From: Mrakia gelida
Taxonomy: Eukaryota; Basidiomycota; Tremellomycetes; Cystofilobasidiales; Mrakiaceae
Direction: 5' to 3'
DNA length: 64,000 bases
Assembly: GCA_024345305.1 (NCBI GenBank)
Contig: BRON01000010.1
Span: 248,001-312,000 of the forward strand
Shown: positions 47,735 to 59,511 of the stretch, in pieces
How the letters are laid out: each line of letters opens with the position of its first letter
How positions within the stretch are numbered: position 1 is the stretch's first letter
Program-made: the position numbers and the translations under genes
The notes under the pieces: generated by a model
What the model saw: the letters and a program-made list of their open reading frames with translations, nothing else
Database searches by the model: none
What the model was told of the DNA's origin: nothing

Positions 47735-49706
47735 TCAGCTCCCCCCAAGCTTCCACTTCCCCAACCTCTCCCCCAACATCCTCACACTCCTATCGATCTG
47801 TCCTCTAATCCTCCCTCTCTCCTCATCGCTCACAAGCGGCACTCCTCCATGCTCTCCTCCTCGAAGGATCTCGTCGAGTTTGGTCGGGGAGTCCGAGAGG
47901 GCGTTGAAGGAGAGGGTTTGGCCGTTTGGTAAGGGGATGGGGATGACGAGGTCGAAGGCTGAGGGGGAGGTGGGGTGGGTGCGGGAGAAGGAGGGGAGGG
48001 AGGAGGAGGTGGTGGTGGTTGCGGAGGGGTGGAGTTGGATGGTTGAGATTCGGCCCTGGTTGAGGTGATGAGGAGGAGAGAGGAAGACGGGACGGTGAGT
48101 ATTGGAGAGATAGCAGGGAGAGCTGGGGACGCCGAGGGGTGAGACGTGGTAGGGAAGGGAGGGAGGGAGGGAAGGGAGGACGCGACCGCTCGACGCACGA
48201 CGCGACTCGCAAAAAGAAACCAAAGACTCACCTTCCCCTTCTTCCCAGCACTCAACACAACCTCCTTCTCCTTCCCCTTCCCATTAACCTTCCCATCCAA
48301 CCTCCTCATCTCCTCCTCCTCATCCAACAACTTCTCCTCCTCGCTCCCATCCTCCTCACTTCCACTCCCACTGCCCTCCCCTCCCTCATTCTCCTCATCT
48401 TCCCCGTCGTCGGCTCCTCCAAGGATAAGCGGACTCCCATTCGTACTCATCGCGATCGACTCGTTCCTTCTCGGCCGACGATACCCGTTGGCGTTCGTGA
48501 GCAAGGGCGTCGAGGGGAGGTGAGGGTTGAACTTGAACGTTGAGGCGGAAGGCGCTGGGAGGGTTGAGTTCGAGGAGGAGGGTTTGGTTGGGGAGGGGTT
48601 CTTGGTCGACTTGAATGTGGGTTTGGAGGAGGTAGAAGGGCCGGGGGTGGATTGGGTAGCGTCTGTGTAGGGATTTTTACGAGCTGCGAGGACCGAAGGA
48701 AGGTGAGGTGTGAGCTCGACGGAGTGCGAGGGGAACGAACGAGGGATGGGAGAGAGGAGAGACAGAGAGGGCGACGAACCTGATTTAGGCATACGAGACT
48801 CCTTCTCCTGCGTCAGAGAGAGTGACGAAGCTGTTGTCGGTCGTTTCCTGGGCAAGAGAGGCAAAGATGGGAAGGAAGGTCAGCGCGTCATCTCGAGGAA
48901 GGGCAGGAGGAGGAGGTCGAAAGAGCTGGTGCGATGGGACTGGTGCAGACATCGACCCCTAAAGGGTTCGAGGAAGCTCCTGAGTAGGTATGAATTCGAC
49001 TTTGAAGCTCGTGGAAGGTCAAACGAGGGAAGAAAAGGCTCGAAGAAGGAGCTCGAGCTGGGTTGTTGAGCTCTCGCGCTCTTGTTGCTCGAAGCTCGCA
49101 CGCATCCCTTCCCTTCCTTCCCCTCCTCCCGTCCCTCCTCCCCCTCCCTCCTCACCACATGCCCCTCTACCCCCATCCCCCACTAAACCAAAGAGGGCAA
49201 CAGCACTCACCTCTTCCCACCCCCCTTCTCTCCCTCCTTCCTCAGTTCCTTCCCTCCTTCCCCCTCCTCCTTCCTCCCCTCCTCCTCCAACCGTCCCCTC
49301 GTCAATCCATCCATCACCCCCCTGATCCCCCCACTCCATCGATCTCCAATCTCCTTGACGGTCATGCGTCTCATCTCGAGAGGGATCCGTTGGATGGCCG
49401 TTTCTTGACGAGTGAGGAAGGAAGAGAGGAGGGAGGAGTGGATGGAGGTGATCATCTCTAGGCGGGAGGCAACTGGGAGAGGGGTGAGAGAGAGGTAGGT
49501 GGTGTGGGTAGGTCAGTAGGGGTGGAGAGAAGAGCTGAGAGCTGAGAGAAGGGAACCGATGGAGAGCTGAAGGGATGGGAAGGAGGGCAGAGAGAGGATG
49601 GGAGGGACCGACCTTCAAGATCAAAGTTATCGATCGTATCCTGTTTCGTAGCTGCTGTCATCTTCACTTTACGCTTCGCTGTACCGTTCGGGGGTGGAGT
49701 AGACAT
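47735..49706 (-). CDS. Borealin/Nbl1-like chromosomal passenger complex subunit
   Basis: Five exons: 49613-49706, 49211-49472, 48780-48847, 48232-48683, 47735-48055; 398 aa. The N-terminal helix RLEMITSIHSSLLSSFLTRQ, then AIQRIPLEMRRMTVKEIGDR and WSGGIRGVMDGL, is the Nbl1/Borealin N-terminal domain that bundles with Survivin and INCENP. The middle is Ser/Pro-rich then very acidic (SGSGSEEDGSEEEKLLDEEE). The C-terminal part (GRISTIQLHPS, PIPLPNGQTLSFNALSD) resembles the Borealin C-terminal dimerisation region. It would act at centromeres with Aurora B kinase. Intron 2 (48848-49210, 363 nt) is unusually long with G-rich sequence; an unrecognised exon may lie inside. The last acceptor (AACCAG at 48056) was chosen for frame. 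Confidence 0.78.
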
Positions 49707-50051
49707 CCTGAAGAACGAGAACCGAGCGGAGGGAGGGGAGGGGAAGGGAGAGGTCGACGTTGCAAGGTCAAAACAGAGGCGAGCGAGCTTCGATAACTCA
49801 GAGAGGTCGACGAAATCAAGGCTGCGTGTGTTGGGACGCGTCTATTTAGTTTATTTTTCTTTCCATTTCGGAAGCTCGCATGAGAGGTCTAGCACCGAGC
49901 TTGCCGTGGAGATAAGAACTGAGTGATGAATGAAAAGACTGGTCTGATTCCATCAAGGTGTGTCGTCGAGCTCAACTCCTCTCGTCCTCCCTCCCTGCCC
50001 TCCCTCCGCTCCTTCAAGATCAACCTCCCACACCCGACGTCAACTCCTCCC
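49707..50051 (-). other. Spacer between Borealin-like gene and mitochondrial protein gene
   Basis: 345 bp, nothing coding recognised. A small T/A-rich stretch lies near 49845-49865. Confidence 0.4.
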
Positions 50052-50995
50052 TCAGATCAACCTCCTATACCAACTCTTCCCCCCTCCCTCCTTCTCCTTC
50101 ATCCGCTCCTTCTCAACCTGCATCATCTGAGCTCCAGGAAGGAACGAGACCTCCTCTCTCCTCGTCGTCCTCCCTCCACTTGCCGCCGCACTCTTCGCCC
50201 TCGCCTCCTCCTCCAGCTGAGCCAGGTAAGCATCCCTCGCGAGCGTAGCCTTCTCCATCTTGATCGCGTCCTCGGTGTTGCGAAGGTCCTTGGGACCGTA
50301 GAACGTGTACATGATGTCTTCGTAGAAGTGATGCCAGATCCAGTACCTTTCAACGCGCACGAAAGCGGAACGGAAAGAGAAAAGAGTGTAAGCTTTGGGT
50401 GAGGTGGTTGGAGAGAGGGAGAGAGAGGGAAGAGAGAGGGCGGGGAGGAGAGGGAGATGGAGGAAGAGAAAGGGAAACGACGAAGCTCACCCGATCACCA
50501 AGAGGAGCATCCATTCTGGCAGTCCTCGTGCGAGGTACCTCTCGAAAGCGGTCTTCTTCCTTTTGGGTCGATCCAGCTCCGGGATCTTCTCGATACTGTC
50601 CGAGTACTCGAGCTCACTCCTGAAGTGGGGGGTGGAGGAGGGCGATGGATCAGAAGGGGAGGAGGAGGAGGAGGAGGAAGCGGTGGGAGAGGCCTGTTCG
50701 ACGGGTGCTGGTGGGGTTGGGGCTTTGGGTCGAGTTATAGGTTCGATGACGGCGTAGGAGCGGGTGGAAGGGGAGATCTAGAAACGAGGAAAAGAAGGAA
50801 GGTGGTCAGAGAGGGAGCGGAGAAGAAAGGGAGGAAGGAAGGGAGCGAGCTGACGTTGGCGGAGGAAGGAAGGAGTCGTCGAGCTAATAGGGAAGCGGCC
50901 GAGGACGTCGATGCGGTGAAGAGTCTACGAGCGAGGAGAGGAGAGTTGAGAGTGGTCCTCTTGAGGAGGAGAGTGCTGAGTGGTGAGATCGTCAT
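50052..50995 (-). CDS. Predicted mitochondrial single-pass membrane protein, unrecognised
   Basis: Three exons: 50855-50995, 50491-50777, 50052-50346; 240 aa. The N-terminus (LLLKRTTLNSPLLARRLF, then LLARRLLPSS) is rich in Leu, Ser and Arg without acids, a strong mitochondrial presequence. A Ser/Pro-rich linker leads to DRPKRKKTAFERYLARGLPE and one membrane helix WMLLVIGYWIWHHFYEDIMY. The rest is a charged helix with many Lys/Glu/Arg (MEKATLARDAYLAQLEEEAR). The layout resembles small accessory subunits of respiratory complexes, especially complex I, but I cannot name one. The intron between exons 2 and 3 interrupts the membrane helix. Confidence 0.72.
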
Positions 50996-52019
50996 GGGAA
51001 GGAAGGAAAGATGGTAGCCGTTTGTAGGAGAAAGGGACTTTTCTTGTGAGCTCGCTCTTTCCTTCCTTTCGTCCCTTCCTCTTTCGTTTGCCTTCCGACC
51101 CCGACCCCGATTCTACTAGGACAGCTCAGATATTGGCTTCCACCTTCGGACAAGCTCAGGATCGATCTCTTCACCTTCAATCTACTAGCCTCCTCGTCCG
51201 ACCAGGGCTTGACCTCCAAGTCCATCGAAGCCTCTTCCGCGAGCTCGACCTCTTCCCTTCCCTCTTCTTCTTCTTCTTCCCTCCCCTCCCGGAAGGCCCG
51301 ATCTTCCGCCCTGGTCAAAGGCATCGATACTCCGAATAGCCGTACTCATTTCCGGTCTCTTTAGAAGAAGAGCGTTCCGTCTTCACCCAGGGTCAACTTG
51401 AGCTTCAGGATCTCGACGCTGCAAGATCAACTTGAACGAAGGTTTCTCAGCGGACCCGACGAAACCACCCCTTCTCCTGTGCTCGTCGGAAACGGGACAG
51501 ACGGTCTATGGGGAGTTGACCGAGCTCTTACCTCCCTGTCTCGATCTCCTCGCGAGCGCGAGGAATCGGCGAAGAATCGTTCCTCTCTCTCGCCTTTCTC
51601 TTCGTCTGGCAGTCCTTTCTCAGCGTCCGATTTTTCAGCTGATCTGTTAGCATGCTCGTCCATCTCAATCGCCGCTCGTTTCGTTCCTTTGAAAATAGTG
51701 AACACCGAGGGAAAGCGGAGGAGCGAGAGAGATGGAGGGACCGGACGCGAGCTCGAGTGAACGAGTCGACTCCCCTCCTCTCTTTCCTGGCTGCCCTCAA
51801 TCTGCCACGCGACTGAAAATGTTCGGCTGATATTCATCTTTCCCTCTTCTTCTCAGTTTGCATGCTCTCCATCTTCGGAGATTTTACCAAGGGACGACGG
51901 CGACCTAGCCCTGTCGGACACCACCGACGAGAAGGGGAAATGAGGTCTGACTTTTCCCTCGTCCCTCCGAACCACATCTCCCTCTTCCCCCTCCTCCTCT
52001 CCTTCCTTCTCACTCAGCT
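50996..52019. other. Long divergent upstream region with probable leader intron
   Basis: About 1 kb between opposite start codons. GTCTGAC near 51946 with a CT-rich run to CACTCAG ending at 52017 looks like the end of a 5'-UTR intron two bases before ATG 52020. Other short frames here look non-coding. Confidence 0.4.
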
Positions 52020-54355
52020 ATGGACGAATACCTCCCCTCCTACTCCGCCTCCCCATCCTCATCCTCTTCCGGCTTCCCTCGAAACGATAAGCTCCTCGCC
52101 AAAGCTCAACAGATCATCGACTCCAAGCTCGTCTCAATCGAGCGAGAGCTCAGGGAAGTCAGCTTGTCCATTCATGGTTCGTTCATCCTTCCTCTCCCTC
52201 GGAGCCAGAAAAGCGAAGCTCGAGTGCTGACCTTCGCTTCGCTCGACGATGTAGACAACCCCGAGCTTGGGTTCCAGGAGTACCACGCTCATTCCGTGCT
52301 CGTGGCTTATCTGAAGCAGCAGGAGGGTTGGACTGTTGAAGGGTGGCCTAGCATGCCTACTGCCTTCGTAGCTACTTGTAAGTCTCCCCTGACCGTCCTT
52401 CTTGAAGATGGTGAAAGCTTCAGCTGACCAATCCGGGGACGGGGTCTACAGTCGAGCACGGAAAGGGAGGTCGAACGATGGGGTGAGCTCTCGCCCTCCT
52501 CCTTCTTTCAGCCCTGGCTCGCTTTCGTGTTTGCTCTCGGAAGCTGACCTCGATTCATGGTTTCGTCTCAGGTTCAACTCAGAGTACGATGCTCTCCCTT
52601 CGATCGGACACGCTTGCGGACATAACCTCATCGCTATCATCGGAGTAGGAGCAGCTCTTTCCCTTGCGGCTGCTCTCGTCGAACTCAACATCCCAGGTCG
52701 AGTGAAGCTGCTTGGGACGCCTGCTGAGGAGTCGGGAGGAGGGAAGGTCATTTTCGTGAAGGAGGGGGCTTACGACGATATGACTGGTGAGTCTTTCGTC
52801 TTCCCTTCTCTTCGAGATGTGAGATGTGAGGGCGAACCGAACGCGAAGAGAGCTGACTTTCGTTCGTTGACTTCGTCCCGCCGTCTTCTTCTTTTCACCA
52901 CTCGATACCAGCGTGCATGATGGCTCATCCTGAAGGAGGAAGAGATCCTAAGGACTACCCTGGGAACTTCGATGGTGGACTTGGAAAGATGCTCGCTATC
53001 ACTGGGTTCACGGCTGAGGTGAGTTCGAAGAAAGGGCGGGTCAAGTCGAGACGCGTCGAGCTGACTATCGCTCTTTCATCTCGTTCCAGTTCAAGGGAAA
53101 GGTCAGTTCGAGCGGAGTCTCTGCGAGATCACCCGAGTGTTGATTCCCTTGGTTTTCTTCACAGACTGCCCACGCAGGTGCTAATCCCTACGACGGAATC
53201 AACGCTTTGGACGCGGTTGTTCGTATCTCACTCGTCTGTTTTGCTACCTCGTCCTTCCTCGACCGAGCTGATACCCCCTCGCACTTCATCATCTGTCAAA
53301 TCTCTAGATCGAAGGATGTCCGTCCCCTCTCTCCTTGTTCAATCCTCGTCCTTTTCCTCGCTGACCTGGCCTCTTCGCCTCGCAACAGACAACGCCGTCG
53401 CTGCTCTTCGACAACAGATCCCTCCTGATCACCGAGTACACGGAGTCATCAAGGAGACCGAGAACTATGCTCAGAACATTGTTCGTCTTTTCTCTGGTCG
53501 TTCATCTCGCTCGGACGCGCCGCTGATCGATCTCTTTCCTCGTCCGCTCGAACAGATTCCCGTTCGTGTCGTTTTCTCCCTCCGACTACTCCCTGAGCGC
53601 ATCGCTGACCTTACCTTCTACTGACTGGCTCTCATAAAAACAGGATACCGGAAAGGTGAGCAAAACGAACTCGTCCTTCGTAAACTCGAACCCGGGCTGA
53701 TTCGACGCGTCTCTCGCTTGCTCTCAGGTCGTCTACGGATGCAGAGCTCCATCCTCAAAGCAGGTCACAGCTCTGAGGAAGAGGGTGGAGAACTGCTTCC
53801 GAGCTTCCGCACTGTACGCCTCCAAACTCACCAGCCTTCGTCGCTCCTCCCCCTTTCGCTCGAGACTGACGCTCGTTCTTCCGTCGCGTTTCAGGTCGAC
53901 TGGCTGCACCGTCGAGGTTCGTTCCCTTCCCTTCTCTCTTCTCCCCTCTCGTGCTCTTTCTGACCTCTCCTTCGGCTTTTCAGATCAAAACCTCAGGCGA
54001 ATACACCTACGACGACCTGCACAACTCCCCGACCCTCGCCTCAGAGTACATCTCCCTCATGACCTCTCACCACAACCAACACCTCGACACCAACAACAAC
54101 TCCACCGCCTCCACCGATTTCGGGAATGTCACCTACGCTCTCCCCGCCTGTCATCCAGGATTCAAGATCCCTGCTCCTGTCGGATCGAGCAATCACACCG
54201 TTGGGTTTGCTGAGGCTGCTGGGACGGAGGGAGCTCACCAGGCGGCGATCAAGGTTGCGAGTGGGTTGGCTGGGGTGGGGATGAGGGTTGTGGAGGATGA
54301 GAAGTTTTCGAAGGAGTGTGGGAGAGTTTGGAAGGAGTGGAAGGATAGTATTTGA
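52020..54355 (+). CDS. M20 family metallopeptidase (PM20D2-like dipeptidase/amidohydrolase)
   Basis: Fourteen exons: 52020-52176, 52255-52377, 52452-52482, 52572-52786, 52912-53018, 53090-53101, 53165-53218, 53308-53317, 53389-53480, 53556-53561, 53644-53655, 53728-53813, 53895-53916, 53984-54355; 432 aa. The zinc-binding set of the family is present: EYDALPSIGHACGHNL, LGTPAEESGGGK (catalytic Glu and metal ligand), MMAHPEGG and, near the end, AGTEGAHQAA. The dimerisation domain spans FKGKTAHAGANPYDGINALD to TGCTVEIKTSGEY. It aligns with PM20D2, which hydrolyses beta-alanyl and related dipeptides. Exons of 6, 10, 12 and 12 nt are needed to keep conserved sequence (IIP, IEGY, FKGK, DTGK). Total length is an exact multiple of three. 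Confidence 0.92.
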
Positions 54356-55459
54356 GGAGGGAGATGGAGGGGGGGGAAAGGAGATGGAAGGGTTGAGACT
54401 CGTTTGACTTCTTTCTCGCGGCGATATATATTTATTTTCTATCAAACGCAAACAACGGGCAGCAGGAGCGTCCCCTATCGAGGTCTCGTGGGACAACGAG
54501 ATCAAGACGAAAAGACGAAGGAAGAAGGAAGAGCCGGTTCGCTTTCGACGACGACCGACGACGAGCCAAAATCGCTGGTCTTAGTCCGGACTCTTCCTTG
54601 CTTCGTGACTGCTCGAAATCCAGTCAACCGGACCTCTACACGTTCTCGGCATCGTCCTGGCTTGAACCTCGGGAGAGATTGTGGAAGAAGAAGGGAAGGA
54701 AACGCGACACAGCCCTCGCCTATCTTCGAGCCGGCAAGATCTCGAGGACGTTCCTCCTTTTCTGAACTCCTTCCTGAAGAGGCTGTTCTGCCTGGTTCTG
54801 CCAGGATCAAGAGAGAAAGCGCTCGTTCTACAAAATGCTGCCTCTTTACGAGCAATCGACGAGGCAGACAAGGAGGAGTGAAGAAAAACAACAACAACCT
54901 CGACGCGTCTTGATCGAGTTGACCCATCTCTCGCGTGCCTCATCGCACTTCGCCTCGCCGCAACTGATCAGGTCTCGCAGGTCTCTCGATCTTCCAGATC
55001 TTCGGCATCGAGCTCAGCCGCCAAGGTCCGACAGAGAAGGACAAGGGAGATCTCTGCTTTTGGCTTCGAGTCCTCTTCGGCGTCCCGTCTTGTTGATCTC
55101 GATGTCTTCGCTGCTCTCCATCTCGCTCGCTTTTTCGCAGAAACATCTCTTTCTCAGTCTTCAAATGTTCACGGCAGTTCCAGCTTCGATTCAGCTCCCG
55201 CTCCGAAGCAAAAAAGTAAGTATAGATTCAGCGCAAAGAGCTCAAAGGAGGCGAAGCAGGAGAAGCGACCTGTTGACCTCAGACACGTCCAACACAAGGT
55301 GACGACGGAACGAACGGACTTGGCTTCGAAGGTTCGGCACCGTCGGAGAGGTCGAAACTCGCTCAGGCTAAATCCAAAGCAGCGAGCCTGTTCTCTTTCT
55401 TTCCTCCACCCACCACCACCATCCACATCCCACCCACTACTACTTCAACTTCAACAACC
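54356..55459 (+). other. Long spacer and leader of stomatin gene, with probable 5'-UTR intron
   Basis: GTAAGT at 55216 to GACCTCAG ending 55282 (with GTTGACC) is a likely leader intron. The first ~700 bp hold no recognisable gene. A homopurine/G-run sits just after the peptidase stop (54357-54390). Confidence 0.4.
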
Positions 55460-57740
55460 ATGGCCGATCGACAAGCTTCCACCTCTGCCACCCACATCAA
55501 CGACGACTCGGACTACGATGCTGATCGATACGTCGCGGACGACGCTCCTCCCGCTTTCATCAACGGTGGAAAGAAGGCTGAGGCTCACCATGCACCTGCT
55601 GCCAGAGGTCTCATCACCGTTCAGCCCTTGCAGAAGAGCGAGATGCAACCTAGTTGTGAGTACATCTCTCAGTCGTCTGGGGCTTCTGCTCGATCCACGA
55701 TCTCCACTTTGGACGGACGGTTCCGCTTCGAGCTCGAGCTGACCTCCTTCCCTCCCTCCTCCTCCTCTTCTCTCCCTTGTTTTCGCCTCGATTTCCCTCC
55801 CTCTCAGACGCTCAGGATCTCGGTACTGGTGGAATCACCCACGGTGCCTACGGATCGCTCCTTCAAGGACTCGGATCGTGCGTTGGACTCTGTGGTAAGT
55901 CCTCCTAAAAACAAGATCAACTTCCACCCTCTTCTGAATCGGACCGTTTCACTCCTCTCTTTCTCCTTGATTTCTGACTTTCTTTCGTTGCTTCGTATTC
56001 TCAGGTGCTATCCCTTGCTGCCCTTTCCCCAACCCTTTCCGATCTGTCGCTCAGGGAAACGTTGGACTCGTTTCGGTTCGTTTCTTCTCTCCTCCCTCCC
56101 TCCCTCGTCGCAGCTCTCTCGCTTGGACCTCTCCTCTTCCCTTGGCTCCTGAATCTTCGCTGACCTCCTCCTCTCGCCTTCTTCTTTCTTGATTGGTGCT
56201 TGGGCATAACAGAGGTTCGGACAGTTCTACAAGTCCGTCGACCCTGGACTTGTCAACGTCAACGTGAGTGATTCTGCTCGAGCTCGAAACGCGACGTCGA
56301 AGACGCAAGTGACTCACTCTCGCTTCCTTCTTGCTTCTTTCTTGTCTCTCTGTAGGTCTGCACCGAGTCCGTCAGGATCGTCGACGTCCGAATCCGAATG
56401 GATACCATCCCCAGACAGCAGGTTCGTTCTCTCAACCAAATTCTCTCTCCTCTTCGAGCCTCCTCTTCGACGAGCCTTCGCCTGACGCTTCCCGATCTCA
56501 ATCTTCTACCACACTCTTCAGGTCATGACCAAGGACAACGTCAACATCGATTTGGAGTGAGTTTCAAAAGTTCCTGTTATTCTCGATTTGGACTTCGATC
56601 TCGATCTCGCTCCAGATGCTTTTCGTTCGAGTTGCGAAACCGAAGACTAACCAAATGCGTCTTCACTTCTCCTTTTCCTTCTCTTCCAGGGCCGTCATCT
56701 GTTGGAGCGTCACTTCGCCTTACCAGGCCTCCTACGGAATCGCCGATGTTCGAGGAACTCTCATCGAGCGAGCTCAGACCACTCTCCGACACGTCGTCGG
56801 AGCCAGGACTCTTCAGAACGTCGTTACTGAGGTTCGTTTGCTTGTCTTTCCTTCTCTTCTCGACGCTTCGACGCTCGCGATTACTGACGGTCTCCTTTCT
56901 ACCTGTCTCGTCAACAGAGAGAGGCCATCGCTCGAGAGATCGAGGAGATTGTCGAGGGACCTGCTGCCCACTGGGGAGTCAGCGTCGAGTCCATCCTCAT
57001 CAAGGATCTTCTCTTCTCCAAGGATCTCCAGGAGTCTCTTTCTTCCGCTGCTCAGGGTAAGCCCATTGTTCCTGCTCTTCGCGTTCTGCTCCTCGCGTCC
57101 TCGAAGCGAACGACGAGCTAACCTCCTCTCCCCTTTCGTTCTCTTCCTTTACAGCCAAGCGAGTCGGAGAGGCTAAGGTCATCGCTGCCAGGGCCGAGGT
57201 CGACGCTGCCAGGTTGATGAGGACTGCTGCCGTAAGTAGCAACAGCAAAATGAACGAGTTTTTGAACGAGTCGACTGCTCGACGCACGAGCTAATTCTTC
57301 CCACCCTTCCCTTCTTTTTCTCCAGGATATCCTTGCTTCTCCCGCTGCCATGAGCATCCGAACTCTCGACGCTTTGACCACGATGGCTCGACAGGCCAAC
57401 TCCAAGGTTATCTTCGGTGAGTTTCTCGAAACAACGACGCGTCCGAATCCGACCCTCCACTGACCCCCTTCTTTCCTTCTTCCCTCCCTTCTTCAGTTCC
57501 CATGAACCTCTCTAAGTGAGTCCTCTCTCTCGCCTTTCTTCTTGTCGACTCGTCCACTGATCAGTTTTCCCTTTTCTTCCTTCTCTCAGCATGGGAGGAA
57601 ACGCCCCCGGAGCCGCTTCCGGAGCTGGAGAGTTCCCTCTCCAGCAGATCACCGAGCACGCCAACGAGCAGGACGCCCTTTCTGGAGCTTCTGGACCTTC
57701 CGGCCAGGCTGGAGTCCTCTCCTCCATGACCAGCATCTAA
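55460..57740 (+). CDS. Stomatin-like SPFH/Band 7 membrane protein
   Basis: Twelve exons: 55460-55655, 55808-55894, 56005-56075, 56213-56263, 56356-56421, 56522-56556, 56690-56831, 56918-57056, 57155-57231, 57326-57416, 57497-57515, 57590-57740; 374 aa. After a ~65-residue disordered head comes a Cys-rich segment (GSCVGLCGAIPCCPFPNPF), likely palmitoylated, which would anchor it without a true membrane helix. The SPFH domain follows: GLVSRFGQFYKSVDPG, VDVRIRMDTIPRQQVMTKDN, CWSVTSPYQASYGIADVRG, TLIERAQTTLRHVVGARTLQ and AREIEEIVEGPAAHWGV. A helical region ends in MSIRTLDALTTMARQ. Stomatins scaffold membrane microdomains and modulate channels. Exon 11 is 19 nt. Confidence 0.92.
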
Positions 57741-58194
57741 ACGAGGCCGCTCTTGCTCTCGCCGCGTCTCGTCCTCGTCGCTCGTCCTCGGGTCGCCCTT
57801 CTTCTTTCTTCCTTCTTTAACATAATCCTTACTCGTAACTTAGCCCTAGCTTCCTCAACTGTAGCTTAATCTCGTTTTCATCTCCTCTTGATACGATCTT
57901 CGTTTGGTTTCTTTCCTGACTCCCTAGTCTACCTTCCTCGGTTTAGTTCTTCAACGCGCTCCTCCTTGCCCTCACCTCACGACTCTCAGATGTATCAAAA
58001 TCTGTTAACGCTCGTCATCGTACACGCACAATCTAAGTCTACAAAGCATACAGCAGAGCTGAGGATGAACGAGTTGAGATCTCATCCTCTTTAGACGCTC
58101 TCGGAAAAACAAAGGGTCGTCGCGTCTTGAACAAGACGTCGACTCACTGGAGTCTCGACGACGAAAAAACAACTGGTTCGGACGGAAGACGGAT
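57741..58194. other. Convergent intergenic region (454 bp)
   Basis: 3' ends of the stomatin and CBS genes. Nothing else recognised. Confidence 0.4.
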
Positions 58195-59301
58195 CTAAGG
58201 AGGTCCGGACTCTCCTCCGTTGCCTGAACGACGGGAGACGAACTTCTGCTCGTGGGAAAAGATGAGGGAGGGAAGGGAGAGGTGAGCTCGTGAGAGACGG
58301 GAAGGAAGGAGTGCGAGGCGGGAGGAGAGGGTAGGGAAAAGGAACGAACCTCCAAATCAGCCTTGGTCACAACAGCGTAGACCAAACGACGCTTCTCGTC
58401 CGTCACTGATCCCATCGTAACACGAAGGGGAACGATAAACGAGCTGGAGGTCAGCGCGAGTTCTCCTTCGACGTTCAGCCCAAGCGCCTCCCATCCCCTT
58501 CCTCCTCGCCCAGCTCGACAAGAGATACGATCGCAGACTCACCCAGAGCAAAATCTCCACCCTCCTGTCCAGCCTTGAACTCGAAGAACTTCTCGAGCTC
58601 AGCGAGGGGAGTGAGAGGAGTGATGACCTGGTAGGGTCCTGGTCCGGAAGCGGTGGATTTCGTGGTGAAGCGGGTGAAGTTGGAGGGGGAGATGGTCTCG
58701 TCCTAAGAATCAACACCAGAGATCGAAGGGTCAGCTCTAGGCTCGCGAAGGTGGTGTGACTCCAGAACGTGAGGCGAACTGGGGGAGAAGGGACGAGGAG
58801 AGGAAGGGAGCTAATCAAGTCGAAAGCTCACCTCCTTGATCTTTCCAGCAGCGAACTTGTTCTTGAGGAACTCGATATCTACGAATCCAACCAGACGACG
58901 CTGCTCGGAGAGGACACTGATGAGAGCGAGTCAAGAAGAAGGGGAAGATTGAGAGGATAGGAAGAGGAGGAAGGGAGGGAAAGAAGGAGTCGGTCAGCTT
59001 CTCGTTCTTCGTCAACTCGTCGAGCTGCTTCCCATGAACCAGACTCACGGAAGACGAGAGAACTCTCTGTCGTAAGCGAGGGAAAGAGCCTCGACGACCT
59101 GAGTGTGAAGACCGAGGGAGAGAGCGGGAGGGAGTTGGAGATCCTGCGAAAGAAGAAGGGGAGGGAAGGGGAGGGAGGGCCAGCGGAGGTCAGCGAAGAA
59201 GGAAGAGCAGAGCTGGTCGGGTCTTCCAAACGAGAACAGGAACTCACCTCGACGACGGCACCTCGGTACTTTGCACTGAGCTGCGTAGGAGTTGTGGACA
59301 T
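58195..59301 (-). CDS. Small tandem CBS-domain protein
   Basis: Six exons: 59248-59301, 59049-59143, 58832-58916, 58543-58702, 58350-58405, 58195-58245; 166 aa. Two CBS repeats form a Bateman module. The first runs from DLQLPPALSLGLHTQVVEAL to SEQRRLVGFVDIEFLKNKF, the second from YQVITPLTPLAELEKFFEFK to VTDEKRRLVYAVVTKADLE, ending KFVSRR. Such free-standing pairs usually bind adenosine nucleotides and regulate partner enzymes; the partner is unknown. Divergent from the 2OG oxygenase gene with 210 bp between start codons. Confidence 0.85.
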
Positions 59302-59511
59302 GCTGACTGAAGTGAGAAGGAGGCTTGGGAGAGGAAGGAGTTGGCGGGAGTCGAGCGAGTCGAGAAATCGAACGAGAGTTCGACTCATCGAGTCGCCTTC
59401 GACCTTCACGACCACAAATTTCACGGTTTATAGATCTCTCGACACAGATCATCGGTCCAGAGTTCTCCAGTGACCAGTAACTCAACAAAAACCTCTCGTC
59501 TCCAACCCGCC
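59302..59511. promoter_or_regulatory. Divergent promoter, CBS protein / 2OG oxygenase (210 bp)
   Basis: Short shared upstream region. No specific element identified. Confidence 0.45.
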
